This document shows, piece by piece, positions 49,401-63,600 of a DNA stretch of 64,000 nucleotides. The DNA is taken from the NCBI RefSeq assembly GCF_937616625.2, contig NC_065570.1, positions 37,145,665 to 37,209,664 of the forward strand. Direction: 5' to 3'. The DNA is from Mercurialis annua. Taxonomy: Eukaryota > Streptophyta > Magnoliopsida > Malpighiales > Euphorbiaceae. Every line of letters starts with the position of its first letter. Positions within the stretch are counted from its first letter, which is position 1. Both the position numbers and the translations under genes were made by a program. The notes beneath the pieces were generated by a model. That model was not told where the DNA came from. It searched no databases and saw only the letters and a program-made list of their open reading frames with translations.

Positions 49401-52023
49401 GTCGTGTCACAAGTCTCTCTAACGCGTCGTTCCAATTACCTAAGCATGGTTAGGTTATATTAAGCAAACTGTGCGTGAAAAGTGACGCTAGATTAGTATG
49501 TCGCATCTCAAGTCTCTCTAATGCTTCATTCCGATTACCTAACATGGTTATATTACGCAAATTGTGTGTGAAAAGCGACAATAGATTTGCATGTCGTGTC
49601 TCAATTCTCTGTAGCGCGTCGTTTCCATTACCATGCTTATGTCGCGTCACAAGTCTCTCTAACGCGTCGTTCCAATTACCTATGCATGGTTAGGTTATAT
49701 TATACAAAGTGTGCGTGAAATGTGAAAATAGATTAGTATGTCTTGTCCCAAGTCTCTTTAACGCGTCGTTCCGATTACCTAAGCATGGTTAGGTTATATT
49801 ACGCAATGTGTGCATGAACACTATTGCTAGGTTAGTATGTCGTGTCTCAGTTCTCTTTAACGCTTCGTTCCGATTACCTAAGCATGGTTAGGTTATATTA
49901 CGCAAACTGTGCATGAAAAGTGACGCTAGATTAGTATGTCGCGTCTTAAGTCGCTTTGACGCGTCGTTCCGATTACCTAAGCATGGTTAGATTATATTAC
50001 GCAAAGCGTGCGTAAAAAGTGACGCTAGATTAGTATGGCGCGTTTCAAGTTTCTTTAACGCGTCGCTTCGATTACCATGCTTATGTCGCGTCACAAGTGT
50101 CTCTAACGCATCGTTCTGATTACCTAAGCATGGTTAGATTATATTACGCAAAGTGTGCGTGAAAAGTGACAATATAATGTATGTCGTGTCTCAAGTCTCT
50201 ATAACTCGTCGTTTCGATTACCTATGCATGGTTAGGTTATTTAACACAACGTGTGCGTGAAAAGGGGCGCTTAGTATGTCGCTTCTCTAGTCCCTTTAGA
50301 GAGTATTCCGATTACCTAAGCTTGGTTAGGTTATATCACGCAAAGTGTGCGTGAAAACTGACGCTAGATTAGTATGTCGCGTCTCAAGTATCTTTAACGC
50401 GTCGTTCCGATTACCAAAGCGTGGTTATGATATATTATGCCAAGTGCGCGTTAAAAGTGTCGGTAGATTAGTATGCCGCGTCACAAGTCTCTTAAACGCG
50501 TTGTTATGATTACCCAAGCATGGTTAAGTTATATTACGCAAAGTATGCGTAAAAAGTCTCTTGAACGCATCGTTTCGATTACCATGCTTATGTCACGTTA
50601 CAAGTCTCTCCAACACGTCGTCCCGATTACCAAAGCATGGTTAGGTTATATTAAGCAAAGTGTGCGTAATAAGTGACAATAGATTAGTATGTTGCGTCGC
50701 AAGTCTCTTTAATGTGTCATTCCGATTACCTGAGAATGGTTAGGTTATTTTACGCAGAGTGTGCGTGAAAAGTGACGCTAGATTAATATGTCCCTTCTTA
50801 AGTCCCTTTAACGCGTGTTTCGAGTACCTAAGTATGGTTAGGTTATATAGCACAAAGTGTGCGTGAAAAGTGACGCTAGATTAGTATGTCGCGTCTCAAG
50901 TCTCTTTAAAGCGTCGTTCCGATTACCAAAGCATGGTTAGGTTATATTGCGCAATGTGTGCGTGAAAATTGTTGCTAGGTTAGTATGTCGCATCTAAACT
51001 CTCTTTAAAGCGTTGTTCCGATTACCTAATCATGGTTAGGTCGTATTACGCAGTGTGTGCGTGAATAGTGACACTACATTAGTATGTCGCGTCTCAAGTA
51101 TCGTTAGCACGTCGTTATGATTACCTAAGCATGGCTAGGTTAAATTACGCAAAGCGTACGTAAAAAGTGATGCTAGATTAGTATGGCGTGTTTCAAGTGT
51201 CTTTAACGCGTCGTTTCGATTACTGTGCTTATATCGCGTCACAAGTGTGCGTATTACGGTTACCTAAGCATGGTTATATTTATATTACGAAGAGTGTGCG
51301 TGAAAAGTGACGCTAGTTTAGTATGTCGCATCTCAAGTCTCTTTAACGCGTCGTTGCGATTACTTAAGCATGGTTAGGTTATATTACGCAATGTGTGCGT
51401 GAAAACTGTTGCTAGGTTAGTATGTCGCGTCGCAAGTCTCTCTAAAGCGTCGTTCAGATTATTTAAGCATGGTTAGGTCATATTACGTAAAATGTGCGTG
51501 AAAAGTAACGCTAGAATAGTATGTCGCATCTCAAGTCTCTTTAACGCGTCGTTCCGATTACCTAAGCATGGTTAGGTTATATTACGCAATGTGTGCGTGA
51601 AAACTGTTGATAGGTTAGTATGTTGCGTCACAAGTCTCTCTAACGCGTCGTTCTGATTACCAAAGCATGGTTAGGTTATATTACGCAAAATGTACCTGAA
51701 AAGTGACGCTAGAATAGTATGTCGTGTCTCAAGTCTCTTTAAAGTGTCGTTCTGATTAGCTAAGCATAGTTAGGTTATAATACGCAAAGCGTGCGTAAAA
51801 AGTGACGCTAGATTAGTATGGCACGTTTCAAGTCTCTTTAACGCGTCATTTTTATTACCATTGTCGCGTCACAAGTTTCTCTACCGTGCCTTTCTGATTA
51901 CCTATGCATGGTTAGGTTATATTACGCAAAGTGTGCGTGAAAAATGACAATATATTTGTATGTCGTGTCTCAAATCTCTAAAATGCGTCGTTCCGATTAC
52001 CTAAGCATGGTTAGGTTATTTTA
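46500..52023 (-). repeat. Large direct duplication, left copy
   Basis: This corresponds to 58075-63897. The offset is about 11575 at the left end and 11875 over most of the length. The increase comes from two indels of satellite-unit size: one extra ~196-bp unit at about 58560-58755 and one extra 99-bp monomer at about 59150-59250 in the right copy. The copies share monomer variants and the chimeric join at 49372-49378. The duplication ends here at the strand switch to block E. Confidence 0.93.
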
Positions 52024-55000
52024 CTAATCTAGCGTCACTTTTCACGCAAACTTTGCGTAATATAACCTAACCATGCTTAGGAAATTGGAACGACGCATGA
52101 AAGAGACTTGAGTAGCGACATACTAATCAAACGTCACTTTTCACGCAAACTTTGCGTAATATAACCTAACCATGATTAGGTAATCAGAAAGACGCGTTAA
52201 CAAGACTTGAGACGCGACATATTAATCTAGCGTCATTTTTCACGCACACTTTACGTAATATATCCTAACCATGCTTAGGTAATCGGAATACGCATTAAAG
52301 AGACTTGAGAAGCGACATACTAATCTAGCGTCACTTTTCACGCACACCTTGCGTAAAATAACCTAACCATGCCTAGGTAATCGGAACAACGCGTTAAAGA
52401 GACTTGAGAAACGAGATACCAATCGAGCGTAACTTTCACGCACACTTTGCGTAATGTAACCTAACCATGCTAAGGTAATCGGAACGACGTGTTAAAGAGA
52501 CTTGAGACGCGACATACTAACCTAGCAACAGTTTTTACGCACACATTGCGTAATATAACCTAACCATGTGTACGTAATCGGAACGACGCGTTAAAGAGAC
52601 TTCATTGCGTAATATAACCTAACCATTTGTAGCTAATCGGAACGACGCGTTAAAGAGACTTGAGACGCGACAGACTAACCTAGCGTCACTTTTCACGCAC
52701 ACTTTGCGTAAAATAACCTAACCATGCTTAGGTAATCGGAACAACGCGTTAAAGAGACTTGAGATGCGACATACTAATCATTTGCCAATTTTCCCGCACA
52801 TTTTGCGTAATATAACCTAACAATGATTCGGTAATTGGAACGACGTGTTAGAGACTTGTAATGTGACATGAGCATGGTAATCTAAACGACGTGTTAAAGA
52901 GACTTGAGACGTGCCATAACCTAACCATGCCTAGGTAATCGTAACACCGCGTTAAAGAGACTTGTGACGGAACATACTAATCTAGTGACACTTTTAACGA
53001 CTAACATAACAATGCTTAGGTAATCGGAACGATGCGTTAAATAGACTTGAGACGCAACATACTAATCTATTGTCCCTTTTCACGCACACTTTGCGTAATA
53101 TAACCTAACCATGCTTAGTTAATCAGAACGACGCGTTAGAGACAGTTGAAAAGACGCGTCAAAAAAACTTGAAATGCGCCATACTAATCTAGCGTCATTT
53201 TTACGCACACTTTGCGTAATATAACCTAACTATGCTTAGGTTATCGGAACGACGTGTTAAAGTGACTTGAGACGCACCATACTAATTTAGCGTCACTTTT
53301 TACTCACACTTTGCGTAATATAACCTAACCATTCTTAGGTAATCGGAACGACGCGTTAAAGAGACTTGAGACGCGCCATACTAATTTAGCGTCACTTTTT
53401 ACTCACACTTTGCATAATATAACCTAACCATCATTAGGTAATCGGAACGACGCGTTGAAGAGACTTGAGATGCAACATACTAACCTAGCATCACTATTCA
53501 CGAACTCTTTGCGTAATATAACCTAACCATGCGTAGGTAATCGGAACGATGCGATAAGGAGACTTGAAACGCAACATACTAATCTATTTTCACTTTTCAC
53601 GCACATTTTGCATAATATAACCTAACCATGCTTAGGTAATCGGAACGACGGGATAGAGAGACATGTGACTCCACATAAGCATGGTAATCAAAACGACGGT
53701 TAAAGAGACTTCAGACACGACATACTAATCTATTGTCGCTTTTCATGCACACTTTGCGTAATATAACCTAACCATGCTTAGGTAATCGGAACGACACATT
53801 AAAGAAGCTTGAAACGCGACATACTAATCTAGCGTCACTTTTCACGCACACTTTGGTAATATAACCCAACCATGCTTACGTAATCGGAACGACGCGTTAG
53901 ATAGACTTGTGATGGGATATACTAATCTAGCGTCACTTTTCACGCACACTTGGCGTAATATAAGTCAACCATGCTTAGGTAATAAGAACGACGTGTTAGA
54001 GAGACTTGTGACGCGTCCTAAGCATGATAATCGAAACGACGCGTTAAATAGACTTGAGATGCGCCATACTAATAGCTAACCATGCTTAGGTAATCAGAAC
54101 AACGCGTTAAAGAGACTTGAGATGCGGCATACTAATCATTTGTCAATTTTCCTGCACATTTTGCGTAATATAACCTAACCATGCTCAGGTAATTGGAAGG
54201 ACGTGTTAGAGAGACTTGTAATGTGACATAAGCATGGTAATCTAAACGACGCGTTAAAGAGACTTGAGACGTGCCATACTAATCTAACGTCACTTTTTAC
54301 GCAAACTTAGCGTAATATAACCTAACCATGCTTAGGTAATCGTAACACCGTGTTAAAGAGACTTTTGACGGGACATACTAATCTAGTGACACTTTTAACG
54401 ACTAACATAACAATGCTTAAGTAATCAGAACGACACGTTAAATAGACTTGAGACGCAACATACTAACCTATTGTCCCTTTTCACGCACACTTTGCGTAAT
54501 ATAACCTAACCATGCTTAGTTAATCAGAACGACGCGTTAGAGACACTTGAAAAGACGCGTTAAAAAAACTTGAAACGCGCCATACTAATCTAGCGTCATT
54601 TTTACGCACACTTTGCGTAATATAACCTAACTATACTTAGGTTATCGGAACGACGCGTTAAAGTGACTCGAGACACACCATACTAATTTAGCATCACTTT
54701 TTACTCACACTTTGCGTAATATTAGGTAATCGGAACAACGCGTTAAAGACACTTGAGATGCGCCATACTAATTTAGCGTCACTTTTTACTCACACTTTGC
54801 GTAATATAACCTAGCCATGCTTAGGTAATCAGAACGACACGTTAAAGAGACTGGAGATGCAACATACTAACCTAGCATCACTATTCACGAACTCTTTGCG
54901 TAATATAACTTAACCATGCGTAGGTAATCGGAACGACGCGTTAAAGAGACTTGAAACGCAACATACTAATCTATTTTAACTTTTCACGCACACTTTGTAT

Positions 55001-57607
55001 AATATAACCTAACCATGCTTAGGTAATCGGAACGACGCGATAGAGAGACATGTGACTCCACATAAGCATGGTAATCAAAACGACGCGTAAAAAGCTATTG
55101 TCACTTTTCATGCACACTTTCGTAATATAACCTAACCATGCTTAGGTAATCGGAATGACATATTAAAGAAGCTTGAAACGCGACATACTAATCTAGTGTC
55201 GCTTTTCACGCACACTTTGCGTAATATAACCCAACCATGCTTACGTAATCGGAACGACGCGTTAGATAGACTTGTGATGGGACATACTAATTTAGCGTCA
55301 CTTTTCACGCACACTTGGCGTAATATAAGTCAACCATGCTTATGTAATAAGAACGACGCGTTAGAGAGACTTGTGATGCGTCATAAGCATTATAATCGAA
55401 ACGACACGTTAAAGAGACTTGAAACGCGCCATACTAATCTAGCGTCACTTTTTACGCAGACTTTGCGTAATATAACCTAACCATGCTTAGGTTATCGGAA
55501 CGACGCATTAAAGAGACTTGAAACGCGACATACGAATGTAGCGTCTCTTTTCACGCAAACTTTGCGTCATATAACCTAACCATGCTTAGGAAATCGGAAC
55601 GACGTGTTAAAGAGACTTGAAACGAGACATACCTATCTAGCGTCACTTTTCACGCACACTTTACGTAATATAACCTGAACATGCTTAGGTAATCGGAATA
55701 CGCATTAAAGAGACTTGAGACGCGACATACTAATCTAGCATCACTTTTCACGCACAGTTTGCGTCAAATAACCTAACCATGCCTAGGTAATCGGAACGAC
55801 GCGTCAAAGAGACTTGAGATGCGACATACTAATTGATTGTCACTTTTCACGCACACTTTGTGTAATATAACCTAACCATGCTTAGGTAATCAGAACGACG
55901 CGTTAGAGACACTTGTGACGCGACATAAGCAAAGTAATCGAAACGACGGGTTAAAGACACTTGAAACGCGCCATACTAATCTAGCGTCACTTTTTATGCA
56001 CACTTTGCATAAAATAACCTAACCATGCTTAGGTAAGACACGTTAAAGAGACTTGCGACGCGACATATTAATTTATTGTCCCTTTTCACGCACACTATGT
56101 GTAGTATAACCTAACCATGCTTTGGTAATCGGATTGACGAGTTAAAGAGACTTGAAACGCGACATACTAATCCAGTATCACTTGTCACGCACACTTTGCA
56201 TAATATAACTAAACCATGCTTAGGTAATCGGAGAGTTAAAGAGACTTCAGACTCGACATACTAATCTAGCGTTACTTTTCACGCACACTACCTAACCATG
56301 CTTAGGTAATCGGAACGACGCATTAAAGAGACTTGAAACGCAACACACTATTCTAGCGTCACTTTTCACGCACACTTTGCTTAGTATAACGACGCGTTTT
56401 TAGAGACTTCAGACGCGACATACAAATCTAGCGTCACTTTTCACGCACACTTTGTGTAATAATCTAACCATGCTTAGGTAATCGGAACACGCATTTTTAG
56501 AGACTTCAGACGCGACATACTAATCTAGCGTCACTTTTCACGCACACTTTGCGTAAAATAACCTAACCATGTTTAGGTAATCGGAACAATACGTTAAAGA
56601 GATTTAAGACGTGACATACTAATCTAGCGTCACTTTTCACGCACACTTTGCGTAATATAACGTAACCATGCTTAGGTAATTGGAATGACGCATTAAAGAG
56701 ACTTAGGACGCGCCATACTAATCAAACGTCACTTTTCGAGCACAGTTTGCGTAATACAATCTAACCATGCTTACGTAATCGGAACGACGCGTTAAAGAGA
56801 CTTGAGATGAGACAAACAAATGTAGCGCCACTTTTCACGCATACTTTGCGTAATATAACCTAACCATGCTTAGTTAATAGAAACAACGCGTTAAAGAGAC
56901 TTGAGTCGCGACATACTAATTTAGCAACACTTTTTACGCACACTTTGCGTAATCTAACCTAACCATGCTTAGGTAATCGGAAGGACAAGTTAAAGAGACT
57001 TGAGAGGCGACATACTAATCTACCGCCACTATACACACTCACTCTTTGAGTAATACAACCTAACCATGCTTAGGTAATCGAAACGACGCGTTAGATAGAC
57101 TTGTGACGCGACATAAGAATGGTAATTGATACGACGCGTTAAAGAGACTTGAGACGCGACATATTAATCACTTTTCACGCACACTCTGTGTAATATAAGC
57201 TAACCATGCTTAGATAATAAGAACGACGCATTAAAGAGAGTTGAGACGCCACATACTTATCTAGCGTCACTTTTCACGCACACTCTGCATAATAGAACCA
57301 AACCATACTTAGGTAATCGGAACGACGCGTTAGAGAGACTTGCGATGCAACATACTAATCTAGCGTCACTTTTCACGCACACTTAGCAAAATATAACCTA
57401 ACCGTGCTTAGGTAATCAGAACGGGGCGTTAGAGAGACTTGTGACGCGACATACTAATCTAGCGTCACTATTCACGCACTCTTTGCGTAATATAACTTAA
57501 CGATGCATAGGTAATCGCAACGACGCGATAGAGACGTTTGAGACGCGACATACTAATCTAGCGTCGCTTTTCACGCACACTTTGCGTAATATAACCTAGC
57601 CATGCTT
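52024..57607 (+). repeat. Satellite block E, forward orientation
   Basis: These are plus-orientation monomers, diverged, with a 1.4-kb internal tandem duplication (52710-55437). From 55440 to 57607 the monomers are single copies with small deletions (for example 56380-56400 and 57160-57175). Nothing other than satellite is seen. Confidence 0.93.
52710..55437 (+). repeat. Tandem duplication of ~1.4 kb, two copies
   Basis: The units are roughly 52710-54073 and 54074-55437. TCTAGTGACACTTTTAACGA occurs at 52981 and 54382 (spacing 1401), and TAATATAAGTCAACCATGCT at 53956 and 55321 (spacing 1365). The drop reflects small deletions in the second unit, such as the loss around 54715-54725. The copies are moderately diverged, so this is older than the 1512-bp array. 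Confidence 0.85.
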
Positions 57608-60600
57608 CTGATTATCTAAGCATAGTTAGGTTATATTAAGCAAAGTGTGCGTGAAAAGAGACGCTAGATTAGTATGTCGCGTCTTAAGTCTCTTTAGCGC
57701 AATGTTTCGATTACCTAAGCATGATGAGGTTATTTTACGCAAAGTGTGCGTGAAAAGTGACGCTAGATTAGTATGTCGTGTCTCAATTCTCTTTTACGTG
57801 TCGTTTCGATTACCTATGGTCAGGTTATTTTACGCAAAGTGTGCCAGAAAAGTGACGCTAGATTAGTATGTCGCGTCTCAAGTCAGTTTAACTCGTCGTT
57901 CTGATTACCATACTTATGTCGCGTCACAAGTCTCTTTAACGCGTCGTTCTGATTACCCAAGCACAGTTAGGTTACATTAGTGTGCGTGAAAATTAGACGC
58001 TAGATTAGTATTTCGCGTCTTAAGTCTCTTTAACACGTTGTTCCGATTATCTAAGCATGATTAGGTTATTTTACGCAAAGTGTGCGTGAAAAGTGACGCT
58101 AGATTAGTATGTCACGTCTCAATTCTCTTTAGCGTGTGGTTCCGATTACCTAAGCATGGTCAGGTTATATTACGTAAAGTTTGCCTGACAAGTGACGCTA
58201 GATTAGCATGTCGCGTCTCAAGTCACTTTAACTCGTCGTTTGGATTACCATGCTTATGTTGCGTCACAAGTCTCTCTGACGCGTCGTTTCGATTACCTAA
58301 GAATGGTTAGGTCATATTACGCAAGTGTGCGTGAAAAATGACAATAGATTAGTATGTCTCGTCTCACGTCTATTTAACGCGTCGTTCCGATTACCTAATC
58401 ATGGTTAGGTTATATTACGCAAAGTGTGCGTGAAACGTTACGCTAGATAAGTATGTCGTGTCTCAATTCTCTTTAACGTGTTGTTCTGATTACCTAAGCA
58501 TGGTTAGGTCATATTACGCAAAGTGTGCGTGAAAAGTAACAATAAATTCGTATGTCGCGTCACACGTCTATTTAACGCGCCGTTCCGATAACCTAAGGAA
58601 GGTTAGGTTATATTACGCAAAGTGTGCGTGAAGCGTTACGCTAAATAAGTATGTCGCGACTCAGTTCTCTTTAACGCGTTGTTCTGATTATCTAAGCATG
58701 GTTAGGTTATAATATGCAAACTGTGCATGAAAAGTAACAATAAATCAGTATGTCGCGTCACACGTCTATTTAACGCGCCGTTCCGATAACCTAAGCAAGG
58801 TTAGGTTATATTACGCAAAGTGTGCGTGAAGCGTTACGCTAAATAAGTATGTCGCGAATCAGTTCTCTTTAACGCGTTGTTCTGATTACCTAAGCATGGT
58901 TAGGTCATATTACGCAAACTGTGAGCGAAAAGTAAGAATAAATCAGTATGTCGCGTCACACTTCAGTTTAACGCGTCGTTCCGATTACCTAAGCATGGTT
59001 AGGTTATATTACGCAAAGTGTGCGTGGAAAGTTACGCTAGATTAATATGTCGCGTTTTAATTCTCTTCAACGCGTTGTACCGATTTGCTAAGCATGGTTA
59101 GGTTAGGTTACGTAGATTGTCGTGAAAAGTGACGTTAGATTAGTATGTCACGTCTTAAGTCTCTTTTACGCGCCTTTCCGATTACCTAATCATGGTTAGG
59201 TTGTATTACGCAAAGTGTGCGTGTAAAGGGACGTTAGATTAGTAAGGCGCGTCTCAAGTCTCTTTATCGCGTGTTCCGATTACCTAAGCATTGTTAGATT
59301 ATATTACGCAAAGTGTGCATGAAAAGTGACGCTAGATTAGTATGTAGTGTCTCAACTCTCTTTAATGCGTCGTTCTAATTACCTAAGCATGGTTAGGTTA
59401 TATTACGCAAAGTGTGCGTGAAAAGTGACAATAGATCACTATGTCGCTTCTCAAGTCTCTTTAACGCGTCGTTCCGATTACCTAAGCGTGGTTAAGTTAT
59501 ATTGCGCAATGTGTGCGTGAAACCTGTTGCTAGGTTAGAATGTCGCGTCTCAAGTCTCTTTAACGCGTCGTTCTGATTACCTAAGCATGGTTAGGTTATA
59601 TTACGCAAAATGTGCGTGAAAAGTGATGCTAGATTAGTATGTCACGTCTCAAGTGTCTTTAAAGCGTCGTTCCGATTACCTAAGCATAGTTAGGTTATAT
59701 TAAGCAAAGCGTGCGTAAAAAGTGACGCTAGATTAGTATTGCGCGTTTCAAGTCTCTTTAATGCGTCGTTTCGATTATTATGCTTATGTCGTGTCACAAG
59801 TGTCTCTAATGCGTCGTTCTGATTACCTAAGCATGGTTAGGTTATATTACGCAAAGTGTGCTTGAAAAGTGAAAATAGATTAGTATGTCGCATCTCAAGT
59901 CTCTTTAACGCGTCATTCCTATTACCTAAGCATGGTTAGATTATTTTACACAAAATTTGTGTGAAAAGTGACGCTAGGTTTGTATGTCGCGTCTGAAGTC
60001 CCTTTAACGCGTGTTCTGATTATCTAAGCATGTTTAGGTTATACTACGCGAAGTGTGCGTGAAAAGTGACGCTAGATTTGTATGTCACGTCTCAAGTCTG
60101 TTTAACGTGTCGTTCCCATTACCAAAGCATGGTTATGTTATATTATGCCAAGTGCGCGTTAAGTCGCTAGACTATTACGTCGGGTCACAAGTATCCTTAA
60201 CGCGTTATTACGATTACTTAAGCATGGTTAAGTTATATTACGCAAAGTGTGCTTAAAAAGTGACTTTAGATTAGTATGGCGCGTCTCAAGTCTCTTTAAC
60301 CTATCGTTTCGATTACCATGCTTATGTCACTTTACAAGTCTCTCTAACACGTCGTTCCGATTACCAAAGCATGGTTAGGTTGTATTACGCAAAGTGTGCG
60401 TGAAAAGTGACAATAGATTAGTATGTCAGGTTGCAAGTGTCATTAACATGCCGTTCCGATTACCTATGCATGGTTAGGTTATTTTATGCAAAGTGTGCAT
60501 GAAAAGTGACGCTAGATTAGTATGTCGCGTCTCAAGTCTCTTTAACGCGTCGTTCCGATTACAAAAGCATGGTTAGGTTATATTACGCAATAAGTCTCTT

Positions 60601-63600
60601 TATCACGTTGTTCCGATTTCCTAATCTTGATTAGGTTGTATTACGCAGATAAGTATGGCGTGTTTCAAGTCGCTTTAACGCGTCGTTTCGATTACTGTTC
60701 TTATGTCGCGTTAGAAGTGTCTCTAACGCATCGTTCTTATTACCTAAGCATGGTTCGGTTATATTACGCAAAGTGTGCGTGAAAAGTGACAATAAATTAG
60801 TTTGTCGTGTCTCAAGTCTCTTTAACGCGTCGTTCCGATTACCTATGCATGGTTAGGTTATTTTATGCGAGATTAGTATGTCGTGTCTCGAGTCTTTTTA
60901 ATGCGTATTCCAATTACCTAAGCATGAATAGGTTATATTACGTAAAGAGTGCGTGAAAAGTGAAACTAGATTAGTATGTCGCGTCTCAAGTCTTTTTAAC
61001 GCGTTGTTCCGATTACCTAAGCATGGTTAGGTTATATTACTCAAAGTGTGCGTGAAAACTGGCGCTAGATAAATATGTCGTTACTCAAGTCTCTTTAACG
61101 CGTTATTTCAATTTCCTAAAAATGGTTAGGTTATATTACGCAAAGCGTGCGTAAAAAGTGACGCTAGATTAGTATTGCGCGTTTCAAGCCTCTTTAATGC
61201 GTCGTTTTGATTACCATGCTTAGGTCGCGTAACAAGTGTCTCTTTAATGCGTGAAAAGTGACGCTAGACTAGTATGTCGTGTCACAAGTCTCTCTAACGC
61301 GTCGTTCCAATTACCTAAGCATGGTTAGGTTATATTAAGCAAACTGTGCGTGAAAAGTGACGCTAGATTAGTATGTCGCATCTCAAGTCTCTCTAATGCT
61401 TCATTCCGATTACCTAACATGGTTATATTACGCAAATTGTGTGTGAAAAGCGACAATAGATTTGCATGTCGTGTCTCAATTCTCTGTAGCGCGTCGTTTC
61501 GATTACCATGCTTCTGTCGCGTCACAAGTCTCTCTAACGCGTCGTTCCAATTACCTAAGCATGGTTAGGTTATATTACACAAAGTGTGCGTGAAATGTGA
61601 AAATAGATTAGTATGTCTTGTCCCAAGTCTCTTTAACGCGTCGTTCCGATTACCTAAGCATGGTTAGGTTATATTATGCAATGTGTGCATGAACACTGTT
61701 GCTAGGTTAGTATGTCGTGTCTCAATTCTCTTTAATGCTTCGTTCCGATTACCTAAGCATGGTTAGGTTATATTACACAAACTGTGCGTGAAAAGTGACG
61801 CTAGATTAGTATGTCGCGTCTTAAGTCGCTTTGACGCGTCGTTCCGATTACCTAAGCATGGTTAGATTATATTACGCAAAGCGTGCGTAAAAAGTGACGA
61901 TAGATTAGTATGGCGCGTTTCAAGTTTCTTTAACGCGTCGCTTCGATTACCATGCTTATGTCGCGTCACAAGTGTCTCTAACGCATCGTTCTGATTACCT
62001 AAGCATGGTTAGATTATATTACGCAAAGTATGCGTGAAAAGTGACAATATAATGTATGTCGTGTCTAAAGTCTCTATAACTCGTCGTTTCGATTACCTAT
62101 GCATGGTTAGGTTATTTAACGCAAAGTGTGCGTGAAAAGGGACGCTTAGTATGTCGCTTCTCTAGTCCCTTTAGAGAGTATTCCGATTACCTAAGCATGG
62201 TTAGGATATATAACGCAAAGTGTGCGTGAAAAGTGACGCTAGATTGGTATGTCGCGTCTCAAGTATCTTTAACGCGTCGTTCCGATTACCAAAGCGTGGT
62301 TATGATATATTATGCCAAATGCGCGTTAAAAGTGTCGGTAGATTAGTATGTCGCGTCACAAGTTTCTTAAACGTGTTGTTATGATTACACAAGCATGGTT
62401 AAGTTATATTACGCAAAGTATGCGTAAAAAGTCTCTTGAACGCATCGTTTCGATTACCATGCTTATGTCACGTTACAAGTCTCTCCAACACGTCGTTCCG
62501 ATTACCAAAGCATGGTTAGGTTATATTAAGCAAAGTGTGCGTAATAAGTGACAATAGATTAGTATGTTGCGTCGCAAGTTTCTTTAATGTGTCATTCCGA
62601 TTACCTGAGCATGGTTAGGTTATTTTACGCAGAGTGTGCGTGAAAAGTGACGCTAGAGTAGTATGTCCCTTCTTAAGTCCCTTTAACGCGTGTTTCGAGT
62701 ACCTAAGTATGGTTATGTTATATAGCACAAAGTGTGCGTGAAAAGTGACGCTAGATTAGTATGTCGCGTCTCAAGTCTCTTTAAAGCGTCGTTCCGATTA
62801 CCAAAGCATGGTTAGGTTATATTGCGCAATGTGTGTGTGAAAATTGTTGCTAGGTTAGTATGTCGCGTCTAAACTCTCTTTAAAGCGTTGTTCCAATTAC
62901 CTAATCATGGTTAGGTTGTATTACGCAATGTGTGCGTGAATAGTGACGCTACATTAGTATGTCGCGTCTCAAGTATCTTTAGCGCGTCGTTATGATTACC
63001 TAAGCATGGCTAGGTTTTATTACGCAAAGCGTACGTAAAAAGTGACGCTAGATTAGTATGGCGCGTTTCAAGTGTCTTTAACGCGTCGTTTCGATTACTG
63101 TGCTTATATCACATCACAAGTGTGCGTATTACGATTACCTAAGCATGGTTATGTTTATATTACGAAGAGTGTGCGTGAAAAGTGACGCTAGTTTAGTATG
63201 TCGCATCTCAAGTCTCTTTAACGCGTCGTTGCGATTACCTAAGCATGGTTAGGTTATATTACGCAATGTGTGCGTGAAAACTGTTGCTAGGTTAGTATGT
63301 CGCGTCGCAAGTCTCTCTAAAGCGTCGTTCAGATTATTTAAGCATGGTTATGTCACATTACGTAAAATGTGCGTGAAAAGTAACGCTAGAATAGTATGTC
63401 GCATCTCAAGTCTCTTTAACGTGTCGTTCCGATTACCTAAGCATGGTTAGGTTATATTGCGCAATGTGTGCGTGAAAACTGTTGATAAGTTAGTATGTCG
63501 CGTCACAAGTCTAACGCGTCGTTCTGATTACCAAAGCATGGTTAGGTTATATTACGCAAAATGTACCTGAAAAGTGACGCTAGAATAGTATGTCGTGTCT

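Larger units (their letters stand above)
42155..52023 (-). repeat. Satellite block D, right part, inverted orientation
   Basis: These are reverse-complement monomers with several local tandem duplications (44000-44960; 45421-45774) and the left member of the large duplication (46500-52023). The beginning, 42155-42680, is a diverged copy of 51490-52023 and 63365-63897. Beyond 42680 it continues like 63897-64000, showing the ancestral sequence across the point where block D switches to block E at 52023. Confidence 0.93.

Noticed and set aside
27531..63450. Further short open frames on both strands in blocks B to F, such as 55196-55480
   Set aside because: They are the same monomer-derived frames, often open on both strands at once, with no initiation context or conserved product.
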